A DNA stretch of 6,541 nt from Alphaproteobacteria bacterium. GTDB lineage: Bacteria; Pseudomonadota; Alphaproteobacteria; Acetobacterales; Acetobacteraceae. The notes below the pieces were generated by a model that did no database searches, was not told the DNA's origin, and saw nothing but the letters and a program-made list of their open reading frames with translations. A program made the position numbers and the translations under genes. Every line of letters starts with the position of its first letter. Position 1 is the stretch's first letter. Below, one piece after another: positions 1 through 5,033 of the stretch. The stretch lies in assembly GCA_013298245.1 (NCBI GenBank), contig JAAFHD010000209.1, positions 1-6,541 of the forward strand, read 5' to 3'.

Positions 1-725
1 TGTTCGAACTGCGCCGAAAGGCTGCGGTCCCGCGTGACGGCGGTCCAGCCATCGTCGAGAATTTTCACCTCGGGCCGGCCGGCATTCACCATGGGTTCGA
101 TGGTGAAGAACATGCCCGCCTTCAGCGCCGGCCCTTCGCCGGGCTTGCCGAAATGCAGCACATTGGGCGGCGCGTGGAAGGTGCGGCCGATGCCATGGCC
201 GCAGAAATCCCGCACCACGGAAAAGCGATGCTTTTCGACATAGGCCTGGATGGCGTGCCCCACATCACCCAGCGTGGCACCCGGGCGGACGGCGGCGATG
301 CCGCGCATCATGCTTTCGTAGGTGACATCCATCAGCAGCCGCGCCTTGGTGTTGGCGGTGCCGGCCACATACATGCGGCTGGTATCGCCATGCCAGCCAT
401 CCAGGATCACGGTGACATCGATGTTGATGATGTCACCATCGATCAGCGCGCGTTCACCGGGGATGCCGTGGCAGACCACATGGTTGATCGAGGTGCAGGA
501 CGACTTGGTATAGCCACGATAACCCAGCGTTGCGGGTGTGGCGCCATGCGCGATCGTCCATTCATGGATGACCTGGTCGATCTCGCCGGTGGTCACGCCA
601 GGGCGCACATATGGCCCGATCATGTCCAGGCACTGCGCGGCCAGTTGGCCGGCGCGGCGCATGCCCACGAAATCCTCGGGGCGGTGGATCGGGATGCGGC
701 GGCTGTCGCCGGGAGAATGTTCCAT
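1..725 (-). CDS. map: Methionine aminopeptidase, type I (3' end beyond the window)
   Basis: Removes the initiator methionine from nascent proteins in the cytosol; a dinuclear metalloprotease of the pita-bread fold. The 241 complete codons seen carry all five metal ligands of the type I family: D103 in NIDVT, D114 in GDTSR, H177 in GHGIGR, E210 in FTIEPM, and E241 in SAQFE at the very edge of the window. H86 in VVCHGIP and H184 in TFHAPP match the substrate-binding histidines. The N-terminus is short, with no zinc-finger extension, as in ordinary bacterial type I enzymes. Only a few C-terminal residues should be missing. The ATG at 725-723 gives the expected N-terminus, but no Shine-Dalgarno is visible; an in-frame TTG lies three codons upstream. 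The gene follows tRNA-Asn on the same strand by 44 nt and may share its transcript. Identity is secure; the exact start is slightly less so. Confidence 0.96.
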   Translation of the reverse strand, partial: MEHSPGDSRRIPIHRPEDFVGMRRAGQLAAQCLDMIGPYVRPGVTTGEIDQVIHEWTIAHGATPATLGYRGYTKSSCTSINHVVCHGIPGERALIDGDIINIDVTVILDGWHGDTSRMYVAGTANTKARLLMDVTYESMMRGIAAVRPGATLGDVGHAIQAYVEKHRFSVVRDFCGHGIGRTFHAPPNVLHFGKPGEGPALKAGMFFTIEPMVNAGRPEVKILDDGWTAVTRDRSLSAQFE

Positions 726-753
726 CGCTGCCAAGATGATTGTGGGGAAGGGA

Positions 754-767
754 TGCCGCAAGCGGCA
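754..767. repeat. Short perfect palindrome between tRNA-Asn and map
   Basis: TGCCGCAAGCGGCA reads the same on both strands and can form a 5-6 bp hairpin. It lies 2 nt past the 3' CCA of tRNA-Asn and 28 nt before the map start codon. On the minus strand no T-run follows, so it is not a standard intrinsic terminator. It could be a processing or attenuation hairpin between the tRNA and map. It overlaps the first copy of the GGATGCCGCAAG repeat (751-762). Confidence 0.45.
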
Positions 768-769
768 AC

Positions 770-844
770 TGGCTCCGGCGGTAGGATTCGAACCTACGAC
801 CAACGGATTAACAGTCCGCTGCGCTACCGCTGCGCCACGCCGGA
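770..844 (-). tRNA. tRNA-Asn (anticodon GTT)
   Basis: A complete 75-nt cloverleaf can be folded by eye on the minus strand: acceptor TCCGGCG/CGCCGGA (7 bp), 4-bp D stem GCGC/GCGC, anticodon stem GCGGA/TCCGT with loop CTGTTAA (anticodon GTT), a 5-nt variable loop, T stem GTAGG/CCTAC with loop TTCGAAT, discriminator G, and an encoded 3' CCA at 772-770. The U1-A72 first pair and G73 agree with bacterial tRNA-Asn. In the anticodon stem the outermost G-T is a wobble and the next C-G is normal. The gene lies between the VOC gene and map on the same strand and has a candidate promoter at 861-888. Confidence 0.97.
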
Positions 845-860
845 TCAGCCGTGGCGGGGC

Positions 861-888
861 ATTATCACCGTGATGCGGATGCCGCAAG
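861..888 (-). promoter_or_regulatory. Candidate promoter for tRNA-Asn
   Basis: On the minus strand a -35-like CTTGCG (888-883) and a good -10 GATAAT (866-861) are separated by 16 bp. Transcription would start about 7 nt downstream, 8-10 nt before the tRNA 5' end at 844. The -35 half coincides with the second copy of the GGATGCCGCAAG repeat. The -10 is convincing; the -35 is only partly consensus. Confidence 0.45.
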
Positions 889-920
889 TAAGGTGCGACA
901 CAGGGCGCCACACCTCACCG

Positions 921-936
921 CACGCCAGGCGGCGTG
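921..936 (-). terminator. Hairpin just after the VOC gene, possible weak terminator
   Basis: CACGCC / GGCGTG form a 6-bp GC-rich stem around a 4-nt loop, 10 nt past the VOC stop codon on the minus strand. The flanking GGCGTCACGCC gives an alternative pairing. No T-tract follows, so intrinsic termination is unproven; position is the main argument. Confidence 0.3.
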
Positions 937-946
937 ACGCCCGGCC

Positions 947-1324
947 TTATCCGAAACTGATCGCGCCTAGCTTGTTGCCCGCGGGATCACGCAGCCGCGC
1001 GACATACATGCCCGCCCGCGGCCCAGGCCCCGGTGGGTCCAGCACTGTGCCGCCGTTTTCAGCGGCCGCCTTGGCCCAGGCATCGATTTCGGCCGAGGAC
1101 TTGGCGTTGAACATGATGGTGCCGCCATTGGCCGCCGTGGCGTCGGCGCCATCCTGCGGCACGGTGACGAAGAACAGCCCGCTGGCGCGGTCGCCGTACA
1201 TATAGGCCATGGGCGCGTCGCGGAACTTGCCCATGGCGGGCACGCCGAGGGCTGCGAAGGTCGCGTCGTAGAAGGCGCGCGAAGCCTCGATGTCATTGGC
1301 GCCGATCATCACGTGGAAATACAT
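947..1324 (-). CDS. VOC / glyoxalase-fold family protein, function unknown
   Basis: A 125-residue protein with one vicinal-oxygen-chelate (glyoxalase/bleomycin-resistance/dioxygenase) fold. It opens MYFHVMIGANDIEASRAFYD, a beta strand followed by the SRAFYD helix typical of the family, and ends with the signature RDPAGNKLGAISF near residues 112-124. H4 sits where the first metal ligand is normally found. The acidic residue often found after GNK is replaced by Gly (LGA), and no His is seen in the middle strand (GGTIMFNA), so the canonical metal site looks incomplete and substrate cannot be predicted. The start is fixed by an AAGGAGGAGG ribosome binding site at 1339-1330; a longer reading to 1411 has no such site. 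A TTGACC box at 1380-1375 could be a -35, but its -10 partner is poor. The gene stands alone between two tRNA genes. Length is normal for a single-domain VOC protein. Confidence 0.85.
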   Translation of the reverse strand: MYFHVMIGANDIEASRAFYDATFAALGVPAMGKFRDAPMAYMYGDRASGLFFVTVPQDGADATAANGGTIMFNAKSSAEIDAWAKAAAENGGTVLDPPGPGPRAGMYVARLRDPAGNKLGAISFG

Positions 1325-1460
1325 GGAAGCCTCCTCCTTGTGGTGCGGGGCAGCCTGTGGAAGGCGGGGCCGGTGGTCAATCCTGCGGTGATGCCGCAAG
1401 CCGCTTGTCATGGTTCATCACGGCGCGCCACCAGCGCAGGAACCCTGAATGCATGAGATA

Positions 1461-1531
1461 AGGTCCGAGGCGGAATCGAACCGCCCTAGGGGGATTTGCA
1501 GTCCCGTGCCTAACCAATCGGCCATCGGACC
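1461..1531 (-). tRNA. tRNA-Cys (anticodon GCA)
   Basis: A 71-nt cloverleaf on the minus strand, excluding CCA: acceptor GGTCCGA/TCGGACC (7 bp), 3-bp D stem GCC/GGC with a 9-nt loop containing GG, anticodon arm CGGGA-CTGCAAA-TCCCC (anticodon GCA), variable loop CTAG, T stem GGCGG/CCGCC with loop TTCGATT, and discriminator T73, the known identity base of tRNA-Cys. The outermost anticodon-stem pair (27-43) reads C-C, a mismatch. The 3' CCA is not encoded (TAT follows), so it must be added after transcription, unlike the neighbouring tRNA-Asn. Confidence 0.95.
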
Positions 1532-1540
1532 AAGGCGCGC

Positions 1541-1569
1541 GTTATCGGCCTCACGGGTGGCATGGTCAA
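1541..1569 (-). promoter_or_regulatory. Promoter for tRNA-Cys
   Basis: On the minus strand TTGACC (1569-1564) and GATAAC (1546-1541) are separated by exactly 17 bp, close to the sigma70/RpoD consensus. Predicted initiation falls 2-4 nt before the tRNA 5' end at 1531, leaving almost no leader. This is the best promoter in the window. Confidence 0.7.
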
Positions 1570-1586
1570 GCCACGCTGCGGCGCGG

Positions 1587-1592
1587 TATAAC
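1587..1592 (+). promoter_or_regulatory. Candidate -10 box for the pcm-like gene
   Basis: TATAAC on the plus strand is a near-consensus -10. It would place initiation near 1599, giving a leader of about 20 nt to the ATG at 1620 or about 5 nt to the ATG at 1605. The matching -35 position (1564-1569, GGTCAA) is poor and overlaps the -35 of the divergent tRNA-Cys promoter. Confidence 0.3.
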
Positions 1593-1619
1593 GCGGCCAA
1601 CGCAATGGCAGGCAAGGCA

Positions 1620-2276
1620 ATGGACGGCACGGCAGCGCGCAAATTCATGGTCGATGGGCAACTCGCGCCCAACAAGGTGACCGACAAGGCCCTGCTGGCC
1701 GCCATGGGCCGCATCGCGCGCGAAAGCTTCGTGCCCGCCGCCGCGCGCGCCCGGGCATACGCGGACGCCGACGCACCCCTGCTGAACGGCCGCGCGATGA
1801 TGCAGCCGATGGTGCTGGCGCGGCTGGTGCAGGCGCTGGCACCCCGGCTTGGTGAACAGGCTTTGGTCGTGGGTGCCGCCACCGGGTATTCAGCCGCCGT
1901 GCTGGCCGATCTCGGCGCCATGGTGACGGCGCTGGAAGCAGACGCGGTGCTGCTGGCGCAGGCGCGGCTGGCATTGCCCGGCGCGGTGCCCGGCGCGCAG
2001 CCCGTTCTGGCGGAAGGCCCGCTCTCGGCCGGCTGGCCCGCGACCGCGCCATACCGCGTGATTTTGCTGGATGGCGCGGTGCCCGCGCTGCCCGCCACAC
2101 TGGCGGAACAATTGGCCGAGGGCGGGCGCATGGCCGGCATCCTCGCACCCCCTGGCCGCATGCCGCATGGCTTCCTGGCCCGGCGAATCGCAGGCGCGCT
2201 GGATGTCGCACCGCTGTTCGACGCGACCGCGCCGGCCCTGCCGGGTTTCGCCCGAACCCCCGATTTTGTGCTGTGA
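1620..2276 (+). CDS. PCMT-family methyltransferase-like protein (annotated in relatives as protein-L-isoaspartate O-methyltransferase)
   Basis: A 218-residue SAM-dependent methyltransferase-fold protein of the PCMT family, which by name methylates L-isoaspartyl residues in damaged proteins. Visible features: N-terminal MVDGQLAPNKVTDKALLAAM (10-29) and RESFVP (34-39); the SAM motif I LVVGAATGYSAAVLA (82-96); acidic E106 after the next strand, suited to bind the SAM ribose; a later strand YRVILLDG (145-152) followed by PALPATLAEQL; and GGRMAGIL (168-175). In true isoaspartyl methyltransferases the segment before motif I reads ISQPYMVA with an active-site Ser; here it is MMQPMVLA (60-67), so Ser is absent. 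Classic isoaspartyl repair activity is therefore doubtful. The gene precedes tolC, as in many alphaproteobacteria. Start: ATG 1620 fits the family N-terminus and has AAGG just upstream; ATG 1605 is also possible, while starts further upstream run into tRNA-Cys. Confidence 0.85.
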   Translation: MDGTAARKFMVDGQLAPNKVTDKALLAAMGRIARESFVPAAARARAYADADAPLLNGRAMMQPMVLARLVQALAPRLGEQALVVGAATGYSAAVLADLGAMVTALEADAVLLAQARLALPGAVPGAQPVLAEGPLSAGWPATAPYRVILLDGAVPALPATLAEQLAEGGRMAGILAPPGRMPHGFLARRIAGALDVAPLFDATAPALPGFARTPDFVL

Positions 2277-2284
2277 AGACCACG

Positions 2285-2299
2285 GTTGCAGATCGCAAC
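2285..2299 (+). repeat. Small hairpin in the pcm-like / tolC gap
   Basis: GTTGC - AGATC - GCAAC is a perfect 5-bp stem with a 5-nt loop, 8 nt after the pcm-like stop codon. No T-run follows. It may be a minor structure in a shared transcript. The rest of this 80-bp gap shows no convincing promoter. Confidence 0.25.
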
Positions 2300-2356
2300 A
2301 TCTCGCGGCGCATCAAAGGGGGCGACAGCACCGAATCCACACCATACATTGCGCGA

Positions 2357-3832
2357 ATGCGTGAATTGATTCGAATCGCCATCCCCGCCGCCGTGTTGTT
2401 GGCCACCATGCCGGCAAGCGCGCAGACGCTGCAGGAAGCGCTGGCTGCGGCCTATAACAACAACGCCGCGCTGCTGGCGGCCCGCGCGCAACTGCGCGCA
2501 GTGGATGAGGGCGTGCCGCAGGCGCTGGCCGGCTGGCGGCCCACCGTCACGCTGAACGCCAATGTGGGCTGGAACGCGCAGAATGCGTCGTCGCGCAACC
2601 AGCGTGTGTTCAATGATGGCACCTCCACCTTCGTCCCGCCGACCACCAACCAGCTCTTCGATGCGGTGACGGGCGCGCCCATCCCGGGCGTGCAGCCCCT
2701 GCCGCAGCCGATCCACACGGGGCGTTCGCCCTCGGGTGCCAACGTCACCGTCACGCAGCCGCTGTTCCGCGGCGGGCGCACCGTGGCCAGCGTGCGCGCG
2801 GCTGAAAACCGCGTGCTGGCGCAGCGCGCGCGGCTGTTCGGCACCGAACAGCAGGTCATGCAGGACGTGACCAGCGCCTATATCCAGGTGATTCGCTTCC
2901 AGGAGGAAGTGCGGCTCAACATCAACAACGAACAGGTGCTGACGCGCCAGCTGCAAGCGACGAATGAACGCTTCCGCGTGGGCGAAATCACCCGCACGGA
3001 CGTCGCGCAGGCCGAATCGCGCCTGGCCGGCGCCCGCGCCACGCGCGCCCAGGCCGAGGGCCAGTTGCAGACTGCCCGCGCCATCTTCCAGCGCCAGGTC
3101 GGCCAGGCGCCCGAGCGCCTGACCGCGCCGCAACCGCTGCGCATCACGCTGCGCACCGCGGAGGAAGTGCGCGCCCAGGCGGCGGCCAACAACCCCGCCG
3201 TGGTCGCAGCCCTGTTCGATGAAGCAGCCGCGCGCGATGGCATCGCGATCCAGATGGCCGCGCTGTATCCGCAGCTGTCGGTGACGGCGCAGGGCTTCCG
3301 CAACGACAACCAGCTCTCGCCCGGCAGCCGGATCGAGGGCGGGTCGATCACCGCCAACTTGTCTGCGCCGATCTTCCAGGGCGGTGCGGAACACAGCCAG
3401 GTGCGCCAGGCGCGGCAGACCGCGCAGCAGCAGCGCTTCGTGGTGGAAGATGCGCGCCGCACGGCGGTGCAATCCGCGATTTCGTCCTGGGAAACGCTGG
3501 GCAGCACGCGCGTGCAGGTCACCGCCAACCGCGCGCAGATCCGCGCCGCGGAAATCGCGTTGGATGGCGTGCAGCGCGAAGCCATCGTGGGCAGCCGCAC
3601 CACGCTCGATGTGCTGAACGCGGAGCAGGAATTGCTCAACGCGCGCGTCACGCTGGTGCGCGCGCTGGCGGACAACATCAATGCCTCCTATGTCGTCACC
3701 GCGGCGATCGGGCGCTTGACGGCGCAGGATCTCGGCCTGCCGGTCGAGCTGTATGACATGCGAGCCTATTACAACGCGGTGCGTGACCGCTGGGTCGGCT
3801 TCGGGGATTATTCCCGCAGCACGTCACGCTAG
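2357..3832 (+). CDS. tolC: TolC-family outer membrane efflux/secretion channel
   Basis: A 491-residue outer-membrane factor that trimerises into a beta-barrel plus periplasmic alpha-helical tunnel, forming the exit duct for RND efflux pumps or type I secretion systems. A Sec signal peptide is clear (residues 1-22, hydrophobic IAIPAAVLLA, cleavage after ASA before Q23). Two OEP repeats are visible. In repeat one NVTVTQPLFRGG (about 129-140) leads into helices with FRVGEITRTDVAQAESRLA (206-224). In repeat two ITANLSAPIFQGG leads into VGSRTTLDVLNAEQELL (about 411-427) and a final AIGRLTAQDLGLPV. The C-terminal YDMRAYYNAVRDRWVGFG resembles alphaproteobacterial TolC tails. A Pro/Gly/Asn-rich stretch of about 53 residues (76-128) sits where the first surface loop is expected and looks long. 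The ATG at 2357 gives the proper signal peptide, although no Shine-Dalgarno is seen; a GTG at 2273 overlapping the upstream stop would spoil it. No adaptor or pump gene is nearby, so the partner is unknown. Confidence 0.95.
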   Translation: MRELIRIAIPAAVLLATMPASAQTLQEALAAAYNNNAALLAARAQLRAVDEGVPQALAGWRPTVTLNANVGWNAQNASSRNQRVFNDGTSTFVPPTTNQLFDAVTGAPIPGVQPLPQPIHTGRSPSGANVTVTQPLFRGGRTVASVRAAENRVLAQRARLFGTEQQVMQDVTSAYIQVIRFQEEVRLNINNEQVLTRQLQATNERFRVGEITRTDVAQAESRLAGARATRAQAEGQLQTARAIFQRQVGQAPERLTAPQPLRITLRTAEEVRAQAAANNPAVVAALFDEAAARDGIAIQMAALYPQLSVTAQGFRNDNQLSPGSRIEGGSITANLSAPIFQGGAEHSQVRQARQTAQQQRFVVEDARRTAVQSAISSWETLGSTRVQVTANRAQIRAAEIALDGVQREAIVGSRTTLDVLNAEQELLNARVTLVRALADNINASYVVTAAIGRLTAQDLGLPVELYDMRAYYNAVRDRWVGFGDYSRSTSR

Positions 3833-3837
3833 CGCAT

Positions 3838-3934
3838 GTTCCGTTCGCTTTGGCTCACGGACCACGCTCTAGCCACTTGTTGTCGATCATCTTTATCCGC
3901 CCCGGCGATGTCGCCTGGGCGGATGATGCTCTAG
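3838..3934 (+). repeat. Composite palindromic intergenic element ending in CTCTAG
   Basis: Two similar modules lie in tandem between tolC and popZ. Module A has a short stem TCCGT/ACGGA (3840-3844 with 3857-3861), then ACGCTCTAG (3864-3872). Module B has a strong hairpin, ATCCGCCC pairing with GGGCGGAT (3895-3902 with 3917-3924) and GGCG/CGCC inside it (3904-3907 with 3912-3915) across a single C-T mismatch, then ATGCTCTAG (3926-3934). CATC (3888-3891) and GATG (3925-3928) extend the stem past a TTT bulge. The layout (hairpin followed by A[C/T]GCTCTAG, with TTGTCGATCAT before the second stem) resembles dispersed REP-like intergenic repeats I recall from alphaproteobacterial genomes. Without a genome search its repeat status is inference. 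There is no T-run, so a terminator role for tolC is possible but not typical. Confidence 0.55.
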
Positions 3935-3937
3935 GCT

Positions 3938-3942
3938 GGAGG
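3938..3942 (+). promoter_or_regulatory. Ribosome binding site of popZ
   Basis: GGAGG lies 4 nt before the ATG at 3947 and fixes that start. It is the only strong Shine-Dalgarno among the plus-strand genes of the window and begins 3 nt after the last CTCTAG of the intergenic element. Confidence 0.8.
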
Positions 3943-3946
3943 AAAC

Positions 3947-4489
3947 ATGAGCGGCAAAGGCCCCGCCGAACCGTCGATGGATGACATCCTGGCATCCATC
4001 CGGAAAATCCTGAACGAGGATGAAGCGACCGGCCAAGCGCCGCTGCCCGCACCTCCGCCGGAACCCCTGATGCTGACGGAAGAGATGCTGGTGGAGGAAC
4101 CCGTGGCGGTCGCCGCACCGGTCGCACTCGCACCCGTGCCGGTCGCGGCGCCTGAACCGCCACCGCCACCCGCGCCCGAACCGCCGGCACCCGTCGCGGT
4201 CGTGCCCCCTCCGCCACCCCCGCCCATGGAACCCCCCGTCATGGCCGCATCCGATCTCGTCGCACCGGCCGCTGCCGCCGCTGCCGCCGCCTCGCTCAGC
4301 CAGTTGATGCAGGCGGTCAGTTCCGACCGCGCCGCCCCCGTCGCGCGCGGCGGCGGCACCAGCATCGAGGATGTGGTGCGCGAGATGATGCGCCCCATGC
4401 TGAAGGAATGGCTGGACGCGCATCTGCCCGGCATCGTCGATCGTGCGGTCCGCGCCGAGATCGAACGCGTCGTTGCCCGCGGTTCTTGA
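3947..4489 (+). CDS. popZ: PopZ, cell-pole-organising protein (DUF2497)
   Basis: A 180-residue scaffold that self-assembles into a polar microdomain and, in Caulobacter, tethers the chromosome origin through ParB and recruits cell-cycle regulators. The three-part architecture is plain. The N-terminal helix contains PSMDDILASIRKILNEDE (9-26), the partner-binding signature of the family. A long disordered middle (about 27-115) is rich in Pro, Ala, Val and Glu, with a run of seven prolines near residues 86-92. The C-terminal oligomerisation helices contain SIEDVVREMMRPMLKEWLDA (139-158) and LPGIVDRAVRAEIERVVARG. Length matches the Caulobacter protein (177 residues, from memory). The middle segment has few acidic residues towards its end and is more proline-dominated than in Caulobacter. 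A strong GGAGG fixes the start. It follows tolC, as in many alphaproteobacteria, and is followed after 4 nt by msrA. Confidence 0.93.
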   Translation: MSGKGPAEPSMDDILASIRKILNEDEATGQAPLPAPPPEPLMLTEEMLVEEPVAVAAPVALAPVPVAAPEPPPPPAPEPPAPVAVVPPPPPPPMEPPVMAASDLVAPAAAAAAAASLSQLMQAVSSDRAAPVARGGGTSIEDVVREMMRPMLKEWLDAHLPGIVDRAVRAEIERVVARGS

Positions 4490-4493
4490 ACCC

Positions 4494-5033
4494 ATGCAAA
4501 CCGCAATCCTCGGCGGCGGCTGCTTCTGGTGCCTGGACGGCGTCTACCGCGAATTGAACGGCGTGGTCGCGAGTGAATCCGGCTATGCCGGCGGGCATGT
4601 CGCCAACCCGACCTACGAACAGATCTGCGACAAGAAGACCGGCCATGCGGAAGTGGTGAAGCTGGAATTCGACCCGGCCGTGGTCAGCTACGCCGATATC
4701 CTGCGGGTGTTTTTCACCATCCACGACCCCACCACCCAGGACCGCCAGGGGGCTGATGTCGGGCCGCAATATCGCAGCATCATCATCGCCCAGGATGATG
4801 CGCAGATGGCCACCGCGCGCGCGGTGATGGATGAAATCACGGCCGCCAATATCTGGGGCGCGCCGTTGGTGACGCAGCTGTCAGGGCCGGTCACCTATTG
4901 GCCCGCAGAAGCCTACCACCAGGATTATTTCGCGAAGAACCCTTGGGCCGGCTACTGCCGCGCGGTGGTCGCACCCAAGGTGGCGAAGTTCCGCAAGGCC
5001 TTCGCCGAACGGCTGAAGAAGGCATCGGCCTGA
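4494..5033 (+). CDS. msrA: Peptide methionine-(S)-S-oxide reductase MsrA
   Basis: Reduces the S epimer of methionine sulfoxide in oxidised proteins and free methionine, recycled by thioredoxin. The 179-residue protein has the catalytic motif GGGCFWC with nucleophile C10, followed by LDGVYREL. The substrate-pocket residues fall at the same spacing from the catalytic Cys as in E. coli: Y41 (NPTY), E53 (TGHAE), D88 and Y93 (DVGPQYRS). C155 in WAGYCRAVVAPKVAKFRK near the C-terminus is the likely resolving cysteine; C13 and C45 are additional. No signal peptide is present, so it acts in the cytosol. The ATG at 4494 begins 4 nt after the popZ stop, without an obvious Shine-Dalgarno, which suggests translational coupling. 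Its stop overlaps the msrB start. An in-frame start inside popZ (4443) would add residues foreign to the family. Confidence 0.97.
   Translation: MQTAILGGGCFWCLDGVYRELNGVVASESGYAGGHVANPTYEQICDKKTGHAEVVKLEFDPAVVSYADILRVFFTIHDPTTQDRQGADVGPQYRSIIIAQDDAQMATARAVMDEITAANIWGAPLVTQLSGPVTYWPAEAYHQDYFAKNPWAGYCRAVVAPKVAKFRKAFAERLKKASA

Noticed and set aside
754..767. Intrinsic terminator after tRNA-Asn
   Set aside because: The palindrome lacks a following T-run and the loop is very small, so it was recorded only as a repeat.
153..1205. 350-codon open frame on the plus strand
   Set aside because: It is antisense to map, runs through tRNA-Asn and into the VOC gene; the minus strand carries all the family motifs.
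1449..1619. Upstream extension of the pcm-like gene to 1449
   Set aside because: It would translate the complement of tRNA-Cys and its promoter; family N-terminus and the -10 box place the start at 1620 or 1605.
2273..2356. GTG start for tolC overlapping the pcm-like stop
   Set aside because: It would bury the signal peptide behind 28 polar residues; the ATG at 2357 gives a normal Sec signal.
1418..3472. 684-codon open frame on the minus strand
   Set aside because: It is antisense to the pcm-like gene and tolC, both clearly coding, and also covers tRNA-Cys. Its Arg/Ala/His-rich composition is typical of high-GC shadow frames.
3893..4506. Gly/Arg-rich open frames on the minus strand opposite popZ
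   Set aside because: The glycine runs are the complement of popZ's proline codons; PopZ signature helices are on the plus strand.
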